A DNA stretch of 64,000 bases from JAUILA01 sp050289805 (GTDB lineage: Bacteria > Bacteroidota > Bacteroidia > Cytophagales > Cyclobacteriaceae), in the NCBI GenBank assembly GCA_050289805.1, contig JBNKGL010000011.1:60128-124127 (forward strand), read 5' to 3'. The notes beneath the pieces were generated by a model. The model did not search any database. It had not been told where the DNA came from and saw only the letters and a list, made by a program, of their open reading frames with translations. Below, in pieces: positions 46,409 to 54,604 of this stretch (position 1 is the first letter of the stretch; every line of letters begins with the position of its first letter). Both the position numbers and the translations under genes were made by a program.

Positions 46409-47929
46409 TTATTCCACGAGTGTAACTTCCCTGCCTTTATTCTGAGGAGTCCAGAGTGACACGCTTTCATTCCAGGTAATTTTCCCATCATTGACGTTGA
46501 ATACAAAACGGTCATGATGGGCCATTTCGACAAATTGCCTTCGGATTACAAAATTGTTATCGCTGCTCCAACCGCCCATGACAGACATATAAGATTCTAC
46601 TTTGGCACCTAGAGGCATTTGCGCACGGGTGTTATTCAGATGCCATTCGTCCCATCCAAAGATGAGTTCCATTGTATCTTCGCTCATAAGAACAACTTTT
46701 CGTTCATTCAGATCAAGCTGAATTGCTCCGAGGCCAAGGTCGTTAGGGTCCAGCAGAAACGTTTTTCCATTAAGCGAATCAGGAATTTCTTTGGTCAGGT
46801 CAGGAGTTGACAAAGCCAATCCCTGAAGCGTAAATTGTAATTTCTTTACCCCTTCAGGATCAGGATCCAGGCTGTCCCGGGTTATTTCAGGAAGCAGATA
46901 ATCCCAGATTAAATCCATGGATGCCTGCATGTTCTTGCTTTCACTCGTAATGGCGATCACCATATTCAGGTTGGGATCCACAATGCAAAATTGGCCGAAT
47001 GCGCCATCGCCCCGATATACATTTTCCGGTTTGCATCGCCAGAACTGGTATCCGTAGCCCTGTGACCAGTCACTGTCCCCGTCGTTATTCTTGATCTGAT
47101 ATTTAGTGGCTTCAACAACCCATTCTTCAGAAAGAAGCTGCTGTCCATTCCAGTTCCCTTTGTGCAAATACAGCTGTCCTAGTTTGGCAATATCCTCTGT
47201 CTTCACGCGAAGTCCGTAACCGCCAACATTCACACCCTTCGGATCTTCCTCCCAGTCCATGCCTTCCATATTCAATGGATCAAACAGCCGTGGTTTCAGG
47301 TAATCCAGCATCTTCATGCCGGTGGTCTTCTGAATAATGGCAGAAAGCATGTAAGTGGCACCAGTGTTGTACATAAATTGTTCTCCCGGCTCATACGTAA
47401 GCTTCTGCGCAAAAAATCCACGAGGCCAGTTTCCATCCGGATCCGCAAACATTCCCGGCATTGTGCCTACTTCATGACCGGTAGACATGGTAAGCAAATG
47501 CCGGATCTCCATGTTCCTGATGTTTTGATCCATGGTATCCGGCAGATCCTCCGGGAAAAAAGAAACCACCTTGTCATTTATAGTTATGAGCCCTTCCTGT
47601 ACGGCAAATCCGATTGCCGTGGAGGTGAAACTCTTGCTCAGGGAATACAGGGTATGCTTGTATTCAGGCTCATATGGTGACCACCAGCCCTCCGCAATCA
47701 CATGGTCATTCCGCAGGATCATTAAACTATGGAATTCCAGTCCGCTTTCCCTGATCTTTTCGATCAGATTTAGGATGGTTTCTGAAGAAACACCCTGCGC
47801 TTCGGGAGTACTCCTGGGAAGCGCAGAAGATTCTTCAACGACCGTTTCAGCTTCCTGATCTGAAGTTGACTGGCAGCCTGAAAAAAGGGTTACCAGCACG
47901 ATAAGAAATAAATGCCATTGCTTTACCAT
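46409..47929 (-). CDS. Beta-lactamase-fold serine hydrolase lipoprotein
   Basis: 506 residues. Lipoprotein signal ending LFSGC (Cys19). Class C beta-lactamase/esterase fold: the SxxK motif in YSLSKSFTST has nucleophile Ser96 and Lys99; a YNTG motif at about 195-200 supplies the second tyrosine; the C-terminal 120 residues are a beta-rich accessory domain. Such proteins are esterases or D-Ala-processing enzymes rather than resistance enzymes. It follows the CBM48-esterase gene with a gap of 11 bp on the same strand, so the two hydrolases are probably one operon. Confidence 0.9.
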   Translation of the reverse strand: MVKQWHLFLIVLVTLFSGCQSTSDQEAETVVEESSALPRSTPEAQGVSSETILNLIEKIRESGLEFHSLMILRNDHVIAEGWWSPYEPEYKHTLYSLSKSFTSTAIGFAVQEGLITINDKVVSFFPEDLPDTMDQNIRNMEIRHLLTMSTGHEVGTMPGMFADPDGNWPRGFFAQKLTYEPGEQFMYNTGATYMLSAIIQKTTGMKMLDYLKPRLFDPLNMEGMDWEEDPKGVNVGGYGLRVKTEDIAKLGQLYLHKGNWNGQQLLSEEWVVEATKYQIKNNDGDSDWSQGYGYQFWRCKPENVYRGDGAFGQFCIVDPNLNMVIAITSESKNMQASMDLIWDYLLPEITRDSLDPDPEGVKKLQFTLQGLALSTPDLTKEIPDSLNGKTFLLDPNDLGLGAIQLDLNERKVVLMSEDTMELIFGWDEWHLNNTRAQMPLGAKVESYMSVMGGWSSDNNFVIRRQFVEMAHHDRFVFNVNDGKITWNESVSLWTPQNKGREVTLVE

Positions 47930-47940
47930 GCTGGAATTTC

Positions 47941-49119
47941 CTATTTAAATAGCATTGGAGCAAATTCTGACAAATAAATTCTCCAGTTCGACCATGTGTG
48001 ACCGCCCGTACTTTCACGATAGGTATAGTCAAAGCCATGCTCGTCCAACTCCTTGCGCATGGTCGTAACACTTTCATACAGAAAGTCATCTTTTCCGCAG
48101 GCAATCCAGTAAAGTTCCGGGTCTGCCTTTTTAAGTGCATCAATTTGCTGATCCCGTTCGCTGAGGTCTACATTAATTCCAAAGTTGCTGAGGTCGGCAA
48201 ACCCCATGCTCATCACACCAATGTAATTGAACATATCCGGATATTTGAAAGTGGTATTCATAGTTTGTAACCCACCCATACTGAGGCCGGTCAACGCCCG
48301 GTTTTGCTTGCCTGTTTTTACGCGATAGTTCTTTTCGATGTAGGGGATCACATCTTTCACAAGACTTTCTTCAAACATTTTATTGGCCATACCGGCTGCA
48401 CCTGCAGACGGATTTTCGAGCACCGGCGTTTCTGTATAGGCTGCCGCCTGATCCGGATTGCCATTGGTCATCACAACGATCATGGGAACCGCTTTTTTCT
48501 GATTGATAAGATTATCCATAATGGTAGGAGCAACCCCAAGGTCCGGCCATGCCTCTTCATCGCCTCCACCACCGTGAAGTAGATACATTACAGGATACTT
48601 CTCATTTCCTTCCGCATATCCGGGAGGTGTGTATACAAACATTCGGCGTGTCATGCCAAGGGTTGGAGAAGAATACCATACCTGACTCACGGTTCCTTTC
48701 GGTCCGGTTTTCGGTTCATACAGGTCTGATGCGGAGCCTCGTATGAATAATACATTTTCTACACGCCAGGTTCCATCCCTTTTGATATGCTTATTTAGTG
48801 GATCCAGTGTATTTACGCCATCGACTACAAAGTTGTAACCGTAGAGTTCCGGCGCCAGTGGACCAATTGTGAGGGTCCAGGTGCCCGTATCACCTTTAAT
48901 GAGTTGGGCAGTTTCATTGAATCCCATCCAGCTTCCAACCAGCCGTACTTCTTCAGCCTTTGGAGCATAAATACGGAAAGTTACTTTGTTGTCAGCGCCT
49001 ATCTCGGGCGAGATAAGATTGGAATTAAACTGTGCCCACGTAGTGAATACGGAAAGAAGTAAGGCCAAAAGCATAACGATGCCTTTGCCGTTCAAATTAA
49101 GTTTTGCTGATCGTTTCAT
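47941..49119 (-). CDS. CBM48-linked esterase (esterase D/feruloyl esterase type)
   Basis: 392 residues. Signal peptide about 1-30 (ends TTWAQ). Residues about 38-125 form an early-set domain of the CBM48/E-set type (FRIYAPKAEEVRLVGSWMG). The esterase domain follows, with YPVMYLLHGGGGDE, the nucleophile elbow GLSMGG (about 287) and a late His in GGHTWSNWRIYL. This is the architecture of CE1-like xylan/feruloyl or acetyl esterases. Its start codon is 5 bp from a palindromic operator shared with the divergent NrtR-type gene. Confidence 0.92.
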   Translation of the reverse strand: MKRSAKLNLNGKGIVMLLALLLSVFTTWAQFNSNLISPEIGADNKVTFRIYAPKAEEVRLVGSWMGFNETAQLIKGDTGTWTLTIGPLAPELYGYNFVVDGVNTLDPLNKHIKRDGTWRVENVLFIRGSASDLYEPKTGPKGTVSQVWYSSPTLGMTRRMFVYTPPGYAEGNEKYPVMYLLHGGGGDEEAWPDLGVAPTIMDNLINQKKAVPMIVVMTNGNPDQAAAYTETPVLENPSAGAAGMANKMFEESLVKDVIPYIEKNYRVKTGKQNRALTGLSMGGLQTMNTTFKYPDMFNYIGVMSMGFADLSNFGINVDLSERDQQIDALKKADPELYWIACGKDDFLYESVTTMRKELDEHGFDYTYRESTGGHTWSNWRIYLSEFAPMLFK

Positions 49120-49124
49120 AATAT

Positions 49125-49147
49125 TATTGTCTCAATATGTGACAATA
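49125..49147. promoter_or_regulatory. Operator palindrome between the esterase and NrtR-type genes
   Basis: TATTGTC (49125-49131), 9-nt spacer, GACAATA (49141-49147). Several spacer positions also match, giving 18 of 22 symmetric bases. It lies 5 bp before the esterase start and 74 bp before the regulator start, so binding would block the esterase leader. It is the expected kind of site for the adjacent Nudix-type winged-helix repressor. Confidence 0.65.
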
Positions 49148-49221
49148 GTAAATATTATTTCAGGAAAAGCCTATCTTTCCACCCGGGAATTTTGTTATGA
49201 CAATGAAATTGAGCAGATCCA

Positions 49222-49929
49222 ATGACCCTTTCTTTACCTTCAGAGTCTGAATACTTACCGCATATTGCCTATGATTCGGTGATTTTTGGCTTCAATGGCC
49301 GAAAGCTCAGGATTCTTATCCTGGAATATCATAATACCGGGTTGTTTGCACTTCCTGGCGGATTTGTCAGGCGAAATGAAGACCTGTCGGAAGCGGTAAA
49401 GCGTGGTGTAAGGGAGAGGACGGGCCTTGAGTCGATATACCTGGAACAGTTTTACACATTTGGTTCGGTTGCCAGGTTCAGGCCGGAGATCATGGAATCA
49501 ATACTGGGAGCGCATGATTATGAAATTGAACCGGGTCATTGGTTGCTGGATCGTTTTATTACCGTTGCCCATTATGCTTTGATCAATTATGATGAAGTTA
49601 CGCCCGTTCCCGATACATTATCCGATTCCATTGGCTGGTACGAGGTGAATGCACTGCCTTCATTAATTCTCGATCATGAAAAGATTGTTCAAAAGGCCCT
49701 GGAACAGATTCGTTCAGACCTGAATTCGAAACCGATAGGAAAGAGTTTACTGCCCGAACGTTTTACAATGAAGGATCTTCAGCACGTGCATGAAGCCATT
49801 CTCGGCCATCCATTACGGCGTACAACATTTCAGCGCAAAATACTCAGTCTGGATATTCTTGAACGGCATGAAAAACTATTTTCCGGCAAGGCCCATAAAG
49901 CACCATTCCTGTATAGTTTTAAAGAATAA
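49222..49929 (+). CDS. NrtR-type regulator (degenerate Nudix domain plus winged helix)
   Basis: 235 residues. The Nudix domain covers about 10-150. The box GGFVRRNEDLSEAVKRGVRE has the first Gly-x5-Glu but continues R-G-V-R-E-R-T-G-L, where the REUxEE core should be, so two of the three catalytic acids are lost (Gly and Arg instead). The C-terminal winged helix (about 165-225; MKDLQHVHEAILGHPLRRTTFQ) is typical of NrtR/AraR-like Nudix repressors of Bacteroidota that sense sugars or ADP-ribose. Divergent from the CBM48-esterase, its probable target. The ligand is unknown. Confidence 0.88.
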   Translation: MTLSLPSESEYLPHIAYDSVIFGFNGRKLRILILEYHNTGLFALPGGFVRRNEDLSEAVKRGVRERTGLESIYLEQFYTFGSVARFRPEIMESILGAHDYEIEPGHWLLDRFITVAHYALINYDEVTPVPDTLSDSIGWYEVNALPSLILDHEKIVQKALEQIRSDLNSKPIGKSLLPERFTMKDLQHVHEAILGHPLRRTTFQRKILSLDILERHEKLFSGKAHKAPFLYSFKE

Positions 49930-49943
49930 TTCATTCGAAGGAA

Positions 49944-50558
49944 TCAGAAAATGATCCCAAGATTCAATTGAAGTTCATGGGAATTGGTTCGGATATTTTC
50001 CCTGAGCGAATTGGTAATTCCAATATTGTACAGCAGGTCGATATTGAGCCACCCAACATCCATCTGAGTCCCAATGATGAAGTCCAGGTTGGGATTTGCC
50101 AACCCCAATTCTTTTGGTTTAAATTCATATTCATCTGACCCCAAAATTAGCCGCGTACTTGTATTAACCCGCATACTCAACCCGGCATAACAATATAATT
50201 TGAATAACGGAGTTTTGATGGGTACCCATCCTGCCCTGATGGGTAGTTCGAATTGATTCAGACGGATATCAAGTTTATCTATAGAACCAGTGGCCAGTGA
50301 ATCAGGAAATGGCACCACAACTCCATTTCGCAAAAAAATGAAGTCAATTTCCGACATAAACTTTTTATAGGTAACCCTGAAGCCGAATCCTCCCTGAAGG
50401 CCTGCAAAAGCATCAGTTGATTTCTCCAGTTCTTTGTAAATAAAAACCCGCGTATTCATTCCACCGAAAACCTTGAGGTGAAGCTTTGGTTTTTGTGCCA
50501 TCAGCGAATTGAAAGCCAGGCAAAATAAAACAAGAAGTATTACTTTTTTTTGTTTCAT
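49944..50558 (-). CDS. PorT-like outer-membrane beta-barrel protein
   Basis: 204 residues. Signal peptide about 1-21 (ends LMAQ). The mature part is an 8-strand-like barrel (KLHLKVFGGMNTRVFIY, GFRVTYKKFMSEIDFIFL, FKLYCYAGLSMRVN, LQLNLGIIF) ending in Phe, as outer-membrane proteins do. This is the outer membrane protein beta-barrel family 2 pattern. It starts 3 bp after the sulfatase stop, so it is probably co-transcribed with it. Role unknown. Confidence 0.8.
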   Translation of the reverse strand: MKQKKVILLVLFCLAFNSLMAQKPKLHLKVFGGMNTRVFIYKELEKSTDAFAGLQGGFGFRVTYKKFMSEIDFIFLRNGVVVPFPDSLATGSIDKLDIRLNQFELPIRAGWVPIKTPLFKLYCYAGLSMRVNTSTRLILGSDEYEFKPKELGLANPNLDFIIGTQMDVGWLNIDLLYNIGITNSLRENIRTNSHELQLNLGIIF

Positions 50559-50561
50559 GAT

Positions 50562-52169
50562 TTAAGCCGGGAATAAATATTCTATACCATCCAGTGTGAA
50601 TTTATGATCCATCACACGTGGCCACATGGGCTTTTCCGGCAATTCATTTTGCCATTCCATGTGCTTGTTGAATAACTCTTTATATAACTCCGGCATGTCT
50701 TCCTTGAGGTTGAACTGCTCAGACTTGTCGGTTTTCAAATTATATAATTCGGCCCATCCGTCCCGTGTACTCAGGATCAGTTTGTAGTCGCCATCTCTGA
50801 TCGCCCAGATATGATCTGCACGCCAGAATAGACGTTCATGTGGTTTCCCTGACTCCTCACCATTGAGGTATGCCACCAGGTTTACACCGTCATAAACGCG
50901 GTCTTCAGGTAGTTGTCCGCCGGTATTGGCTACTACCGTGGTAAAAATATCTGTAGACAGTACCGGGTGTTCATAAAATTTCCCTGCAGGAATATGATTT
51001 TTCCACTTCATCATGAACGGCACATTGATGCCGCCTTCGAATTGTGTGAGTTTCCCGCCTTTCAGTGGGCCATTGCTGGTTACACCTGTATAGGAAGCAC
51101 CGCCGTTATCACTTAACAGGAAGATCATGGTGTTTTCTTCAATGCCGAGCTCCTTAATTGTGTTGTGAATTTCACCAATAGCATCATCCAATGCCGAGAT
51201 CATTGCATAATATACACGTTTGTCCTCATCCTCAACATCGGGGTATTTACAGTAATAATCCACCGGTGCCTGAAATGGTACGTGTGGCGCAGAGAACGGA
51301 CAGTAAAGAAAGAACGGCTGATCTTTATTTTGCTTGATAAATTCAATGGCCTTGTCGCGAATGGCAAACGTAAGATACTGCTCTTCACGGATCACCTCAC
51401 CGTTTTCGGTAATCGCGCCTTCGCCATACCGGCCGCTTTTCCATTGATACTGTGAACTGAAGGAGTTCTGAATATAATGCACAACCTTGTTCCATTCCTG
51501 TTCAGGTGTATACAATGAAAATGCACCGTTGAATCCATATTGATAGTCAAATCCACGATTTAACGGTACCTGGTGTTTCGAAGCTCCAAGGTGCCACTTA
51601 CCTGTAATGCCTGTTTTATAATTGTATTTCTTCAACACCTCTGCCATGTTAATCTCGGTTGGCGGTACTCCCTGCTTGTGCACCTGCCATTCCGAAGGGT
51701 ATTGCGGTTTTGTGTCAAGCACAAAATCCCCGGTGTTGGTCAGATATTTTCCCGACAGGTATTCAACCATATTGGTTGGATAGAACTCCATGATCTGGGT
51801 TTCAAAACCAAACCTGTTCTGAACTCTCCCTGTCATGATTCCCGCTCTTGATGGAGCGCAAGTGGGTGCGGTGACATATCCTTCTGAAAAAATAACCCCT
51901 TCATTTCCAAGCTGATCAATATTGGGTGTTGAAATATGTGTTGCTCCATAAGCAGATACTTCATATTTCCCCAGATCATCCGCGACCAGCAATACGATGT
52001 TTGGAGGACGATTGTTCTTCACATTTTCCTGTTGGGCAAGGTATTTTTCCTTGCCTTCCTTCAGGTCTTTATCCCATTTGATTCTCCATTTCATCCGGGT
52101 GACAGAAAGGGGATAGCATCCGGCAAGAATGACACAACAAATGAACGTTACTAGAAGCCGTACATTCAT
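50562..52169 (-). CDS. Lipoprotein arylsulfatase (S1 family), third copy
   Basis: 535 residues from the ATG at 52169, which starts the lipoprotein signal (ending VILAGC, Cys18); a longer frame to 52217 hides it. Asp64-Asp65 (VADDLGKYEV) bind calcium, and CAPSR has formylglycine residue Cys104. GKWHLG and LLSDNGG follow. The CAPSR variant differs from CSPSR and CTPSR in the two other sulfatases, so the three probably belong to different subfamilies and act on different sulfated sugars. Paired with an outer-membrane barrel gene. Confidence 0.93.
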   Translation of the reverse strand: MNVRLLVTFICCVILAGCYPLSVTRMKWRIKWDKDLKEGKEKYLAQQENVKNNRPPNIVLLVADDLGKYEVSAYGATHISTPNIDQLGNEGVIFSEGYVTAPTCAPSRAGIMTGRVQNRFGFETQIMEFYPTNMVEYLSGKYLTNTGDFVLDTKPQYPSEWQVHKQGVPPTEINMAEVLKKYNYKTGITGKWHLGASKHQVPLNRGFDYQYGFNGAFSLYTPEQEWNKVVHYIQNSFSSQYQWKSGRYGEGAITENGEVIREEQYLTFAIRDKAIEFIKQNKDQPFFLYCPFSAPHVPFQAPVDYYCKYPDVEDEDKRVYYAMISALDDAIGEIHNTIKELGIEENTMIFLLSDNGGASYTGVTSNGPLKGGKLTQFEGGINVPFMMKWKNHIPAGKFYEHPVLSTDIFTTVVANTGGQLPEDRVYDGVNLVAYLNGEESGKPHERLFWRADHIWAIRDGDYKLILSTRDGWAELYNLKTDKSEQFNLKEDMPELYKELFNKHMEWQNELPEKPMWPRVMDHKFTLDGIEYLFPA

Positions 52170-52283
52170 GAACAGAAGGTAGTTAGATGTGAAAAGATAA
52201 TAAATCCTTCCATCCAATTGTTTATCCCATACCTAAAAAAAATATAAAAAGCGGGGCTTATACCCTCGTTCAGGATATGTTTT

Positions 52284-52865
52284 TCAGTACTTCTGATTTT
52301 CTGCAAATTCCAGCAGGTGATCCATGGACATCCGGTCGGTCAAACCTTTTGAATAATGTATTTTTCTAATGATCAGATTCTTATCCAGCAAAAATTCGGC
52401 GGGCATAGTTGAGATAGATTCACCATCTGCCATGGCATGTATGGGAACGCCTGTCATTTTAGCTTTGATTGCCGTCTGAATGAATTTGGTGAGATGGCTT
52501 TTCATTGATTTACTGGCAGATTGCTCAATTCCATAGGTTTCATACCAGATTCTGTCCGGGTCAGCGATCAGGGGAATTGGGGACACCTCCTGGTGAAACA
52601 GGCTTGATTGTAACAGGCGGGCACCCGATTCAAAGAAGAAGATCATTTCCAGGCCTTTTGCCTTGAATTCTTCATGACGCTTCTTTAAAGCGTGAACCCT
52701 CAGGTTACAAAATGGGCAACCCGCATGTCTGAAAAACCCGATGAACACTTTTTTACCTGTATAGGATTCGAGGTTAATTTCCCGGTTAAAAATATCATTG
52801 AGGACAAATTGTGGTGCTTTAACATTTAAAGCAATTTCGAGTTGATCATTTGCTGTTTCCATCAT
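52284..52865 (-). CDS. Peroxiredoxin-like (AhpC/TSA) protein with CPFC motif
   Basis: 193 residues, no signal peptide. Thioredoxin fold with GCPFCNLR (Cys50, Cys53) in place of the usual peroxiredoxin TxxC site; a Gly-Val-Pro cis-Pro region lies around residue 140. Members of this PRX-like family are cytoplasmic thiol oxidoreductases of poorly known substrate. The gene lies downstream of the XRE/4-TM pair on the same strand, 55 bp away, and may be read with it. MM at the start leaves the exact Met open. Confidence 0.85.
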   Translation of the reverse strand: MMETANDQLEIALNVKAPQFVLNDIFNREINLESYTGKKVFIGFFRHAGCPFCNLRVHALKKRHEEFKAKGLEMIFFFESGARLLQSSLFHQEVSPIPLIADPDRIWYETYGIEQSASKSMKSHLTKFIQTAIKAKMTGVPIHAMADGESISTMPAEFLLDKNLIIRKIHYSKGLTDRMSMDHLLEFAENQKY

Positions 52866-52920
52866 TGTAGTTTAATACACATACGAAGAAGGAAGTAACT
52901 TTGGATCTGCCGGGTTATAT

Positions 52921-53115
52921 TTATTCAACATCCTGGAAGATGTCCTCAATTCTCAGGTTAAAAAAACGAGCCGCCTTGAACGCAAGAGGTAAACTTGGAT
53001 CGAATTTTCCTTTTTCTATGGCATTGATCGTCTGGCGTGAGACATCGAGTGCATCCGCCAGGTCTGCCTGTGTCAGGTCGCGTTCGGCCCTGAGTACCTT
53101 TATCCTGTTTTTCAT
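52921..53115 (-). CDS. XRE-family HTH regulator (YozG-like)
   Basis: 64 residues, little more than the HTH (LTQADLADALDVSRQTINAI, about 14-33) with the KGKFDPSLPLAFKAARFF tail of this compact family. It overlaps the 4-TM gene by 4 bp (ATGA), so both are translated together. Such short XRE proteins usually repress their own operon; a perfect GTAAAGT/ACTTTAC palindrome sits just upstream of the 4-TM gene. Confidence 0.92.
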   Translation of the reverse strand: MKNRIKVLRAERDLTQADLADALDVSRQTINAIEKGKFDPSLPLAFKAARFFNLRIEDIFQDVE

Positions 53116-53522
53116 TGATATCTCATTTTACCAATGATGATGGCAGCCATGTAGGTGATTCCCATCAGGGCAACGATCATACTGATTTCAGCATCGGAGG
53201 ATATCACATTTGTGATGTCCAGCAGTGAATAGCTTAAACCGCCAACCACGCCCACCCCGAGCGCAATACCCATGGCATTAATGTTTATTTTCTGTTCCAG
53301 CTCATCCAGCCCGCGGATGTACCTTATGTTGGCCAGAATCATTCCGATTCCCATTCCAAGATTCAATAAAATCGTTAGAATTGATATTACGGGATTAAAA
53401 TCCCAAAGAAATTTAGAGCCAAATGTTACCAGGGCCAACGATACCAGCCATAATGCTGTCCATAGCGCAAGATTCTTTGTGTTCCTCCAGGTAAGTGTTT
53501 TCCTGTTTTCAATTGTATTCAT
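53112..53522 (-). CDS. Four-helix membrane protein paired with XRE regulator
   Basis: 136 residues with four predicted helices (about 17-37, 43-63, 85-105, 112-132). The loop LDELEQKININAM between helices 2 and 3 is the conserved part of this DUF-type family, found next to YozG-like regulators in many bacteria. The role is unknown; a sensor or stress-linked membrane protein is possible. First gene of the coupled pair. Confidence 0.82.
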   Translation of the reverse strand: MNTIENRKTLTWRNTKNLALWTALWLVSLALVTFGSKFLWDFNPVISILTILLNLGMGIGMILANIRYIRGLDELEQKININAMGIALGVGVVGGLSYSLLDITNVISSDAEISMIVALMGITYMAAIIIGKMRYQ

Positions 53523-53545
53523 TAGTCAAGTATGTTTGATTAAAA

Positions 53546-53561
53546 GTAAAGTAAACTTTAC
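53546..53561. promoter_or_regulatory. Operator palindrome of the XRE/4-TM operon
   Basis: GTAAAGT (53546-53552), AA, ACTTTAC (53555-53561): perfect 7-bp arms, 24 bp before the 4-TM start. A further CTTTAC half-site lies at about 53598-53603. A 10-bp direct repeat GTCAAGTATG (53525-53534 and 53588-53597) brackets it. This is a likely autoregulatory site for the XRE protein. Confidence 0.65.
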
Positions 53562-53609
53562 ACAAAAGTATTAAACTTAATTGAAATGTCAAGTATGCTT
53601 TACAAAATA

Positions 53610-54067
53610 TTATTTTATTTCTGCCGACAGCTCCTGGCTAAGGGTTTCAATTTCCCTTAGAACTTCCTCATATCTGCTTTTCTGACTTCTAAGGCTTTCA
53701 AAAAAGGATTTCAATACAAATTTTAGCTGCGAATTGCCTGTTTCAATACGTAGGGAACCGAACCATTATAAGTATCACGATAATACAGACTGTTATACAG
53801 AGAATCCGTATATGCCATTAGTCTGTCTGTAGAGCGTATATCTGTTTTCAGATCATTTTTTGTTGCCTCCAGGTCTGTCTTAATTGCCGCCAGTAACTTT
53901 TGTTCAAGAGCAATTTGTTTTTGTCCCTCATTCCAGTTGTTAATCTGAAGTGCTATTAAAATTCCAAATACTACCAGAATTATCTCCCCAAGCGCATAGA
54001 TAAAATAGTTTCCCAGCTTTCTCTTATTAATCAGATCTCTCCTGAAGGTTTTGAAAAATTGAATCAT
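53610..54067 (-). pseudogene. DUF6090 family gene with internal deletion/frameshift
   Basis: The N-terminal 105-110 codons (from the ATG at 54067) carry the family head (YFIYALGEIILVVFGILIAL then QINNWNE) with its single helix. The frame then ends at 53723 in ...QAIRS. In a shifted frame, from about 53757 to the TAA at 53610-53612, the typical family tail continues: SLRIETGNSQLKFVLKSFFE, then a helical stretch to EIK. The middle of the protein, about 80-90 residues compared with the intact copy at 35071, is missing. The gene is therefore an internally deleted remnant rather than a short intact protein. Confidence 0.75.
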
Positions 54068-54204
54068 ATTGTTTCAAATTACATATTTATACCAGCATGA
54101 TAACTTTCATCTCCATGGGTTTATCAATAATTATAATGCTTACTGAAAAGTAGTCGAATCCGGTTGAATTTAATATATTGATGTTGTATTAAATCTGATT
54201 GGTT

Positions 54205-54591
54205 ATGAAATGGTCATGCGCCCTTTTTCTTATTTTGTTGGTATCCTGCGGTCAGCCGTCGTCGAATACTGAAGACAGCACAGCGGAAAATGTAGCTGAA
54301 CAGGTTATTAGTGAATCGGCCCCTGCGGAGGTGGATTCAGTTCAGGTTCAAAATCTGCTGAACAGGTATGCCTGCGCAAGTTGCCATTCCATGGAATCAA
54401 AACCTGTAGGACCCGGATGGCCGGAAATTGCGGCCAGGGACTATACGGTTGAACAATTCAAAATGCTGGTTGCAACTCCACAACCCGAGAACTGGCCGGA
54501 TTACACACCGATGGCTCCGATGGGGTATGTTCCCGAAGGTGATCTCGAAAAGATCTATGCCTGGATGTCCGGTCTCCCGGCAGGTGAATGA
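54205..54591 (+). CDS. Lipoprotein c-type cytochrome
   Basis: 128 residues from the ATG at 54205; a TTG two codons earlier is not needed. Lipoprotein signal ending LVSC (Cys15), an acidic linker, then a class I cytochrome c domain with CASCH (Cys57, Cys60, His61) and an axial Met in TPMAPMGYVP (Met103 or Met106). It is a small membrane-anchored periplasmic electron carrier like cytochrome c-551/c-552. It stands alone, divergent from the broken DUF6090 gene. Confidence 0.9.
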   Translation: MKWSCALFLILLVSCGQPSSNTEDSTAENVAEQVISESAPAEVDSVQVQNLLNRYACASCHSMESKPVGPGWPEIAARDYTVEQFKMLVATPQPENWPDYTPMAPMGYVPEGDLEKIYAWMSGLPAGE

Positions 54592-54604
54592 CCTGATTGC
54601 TTCT

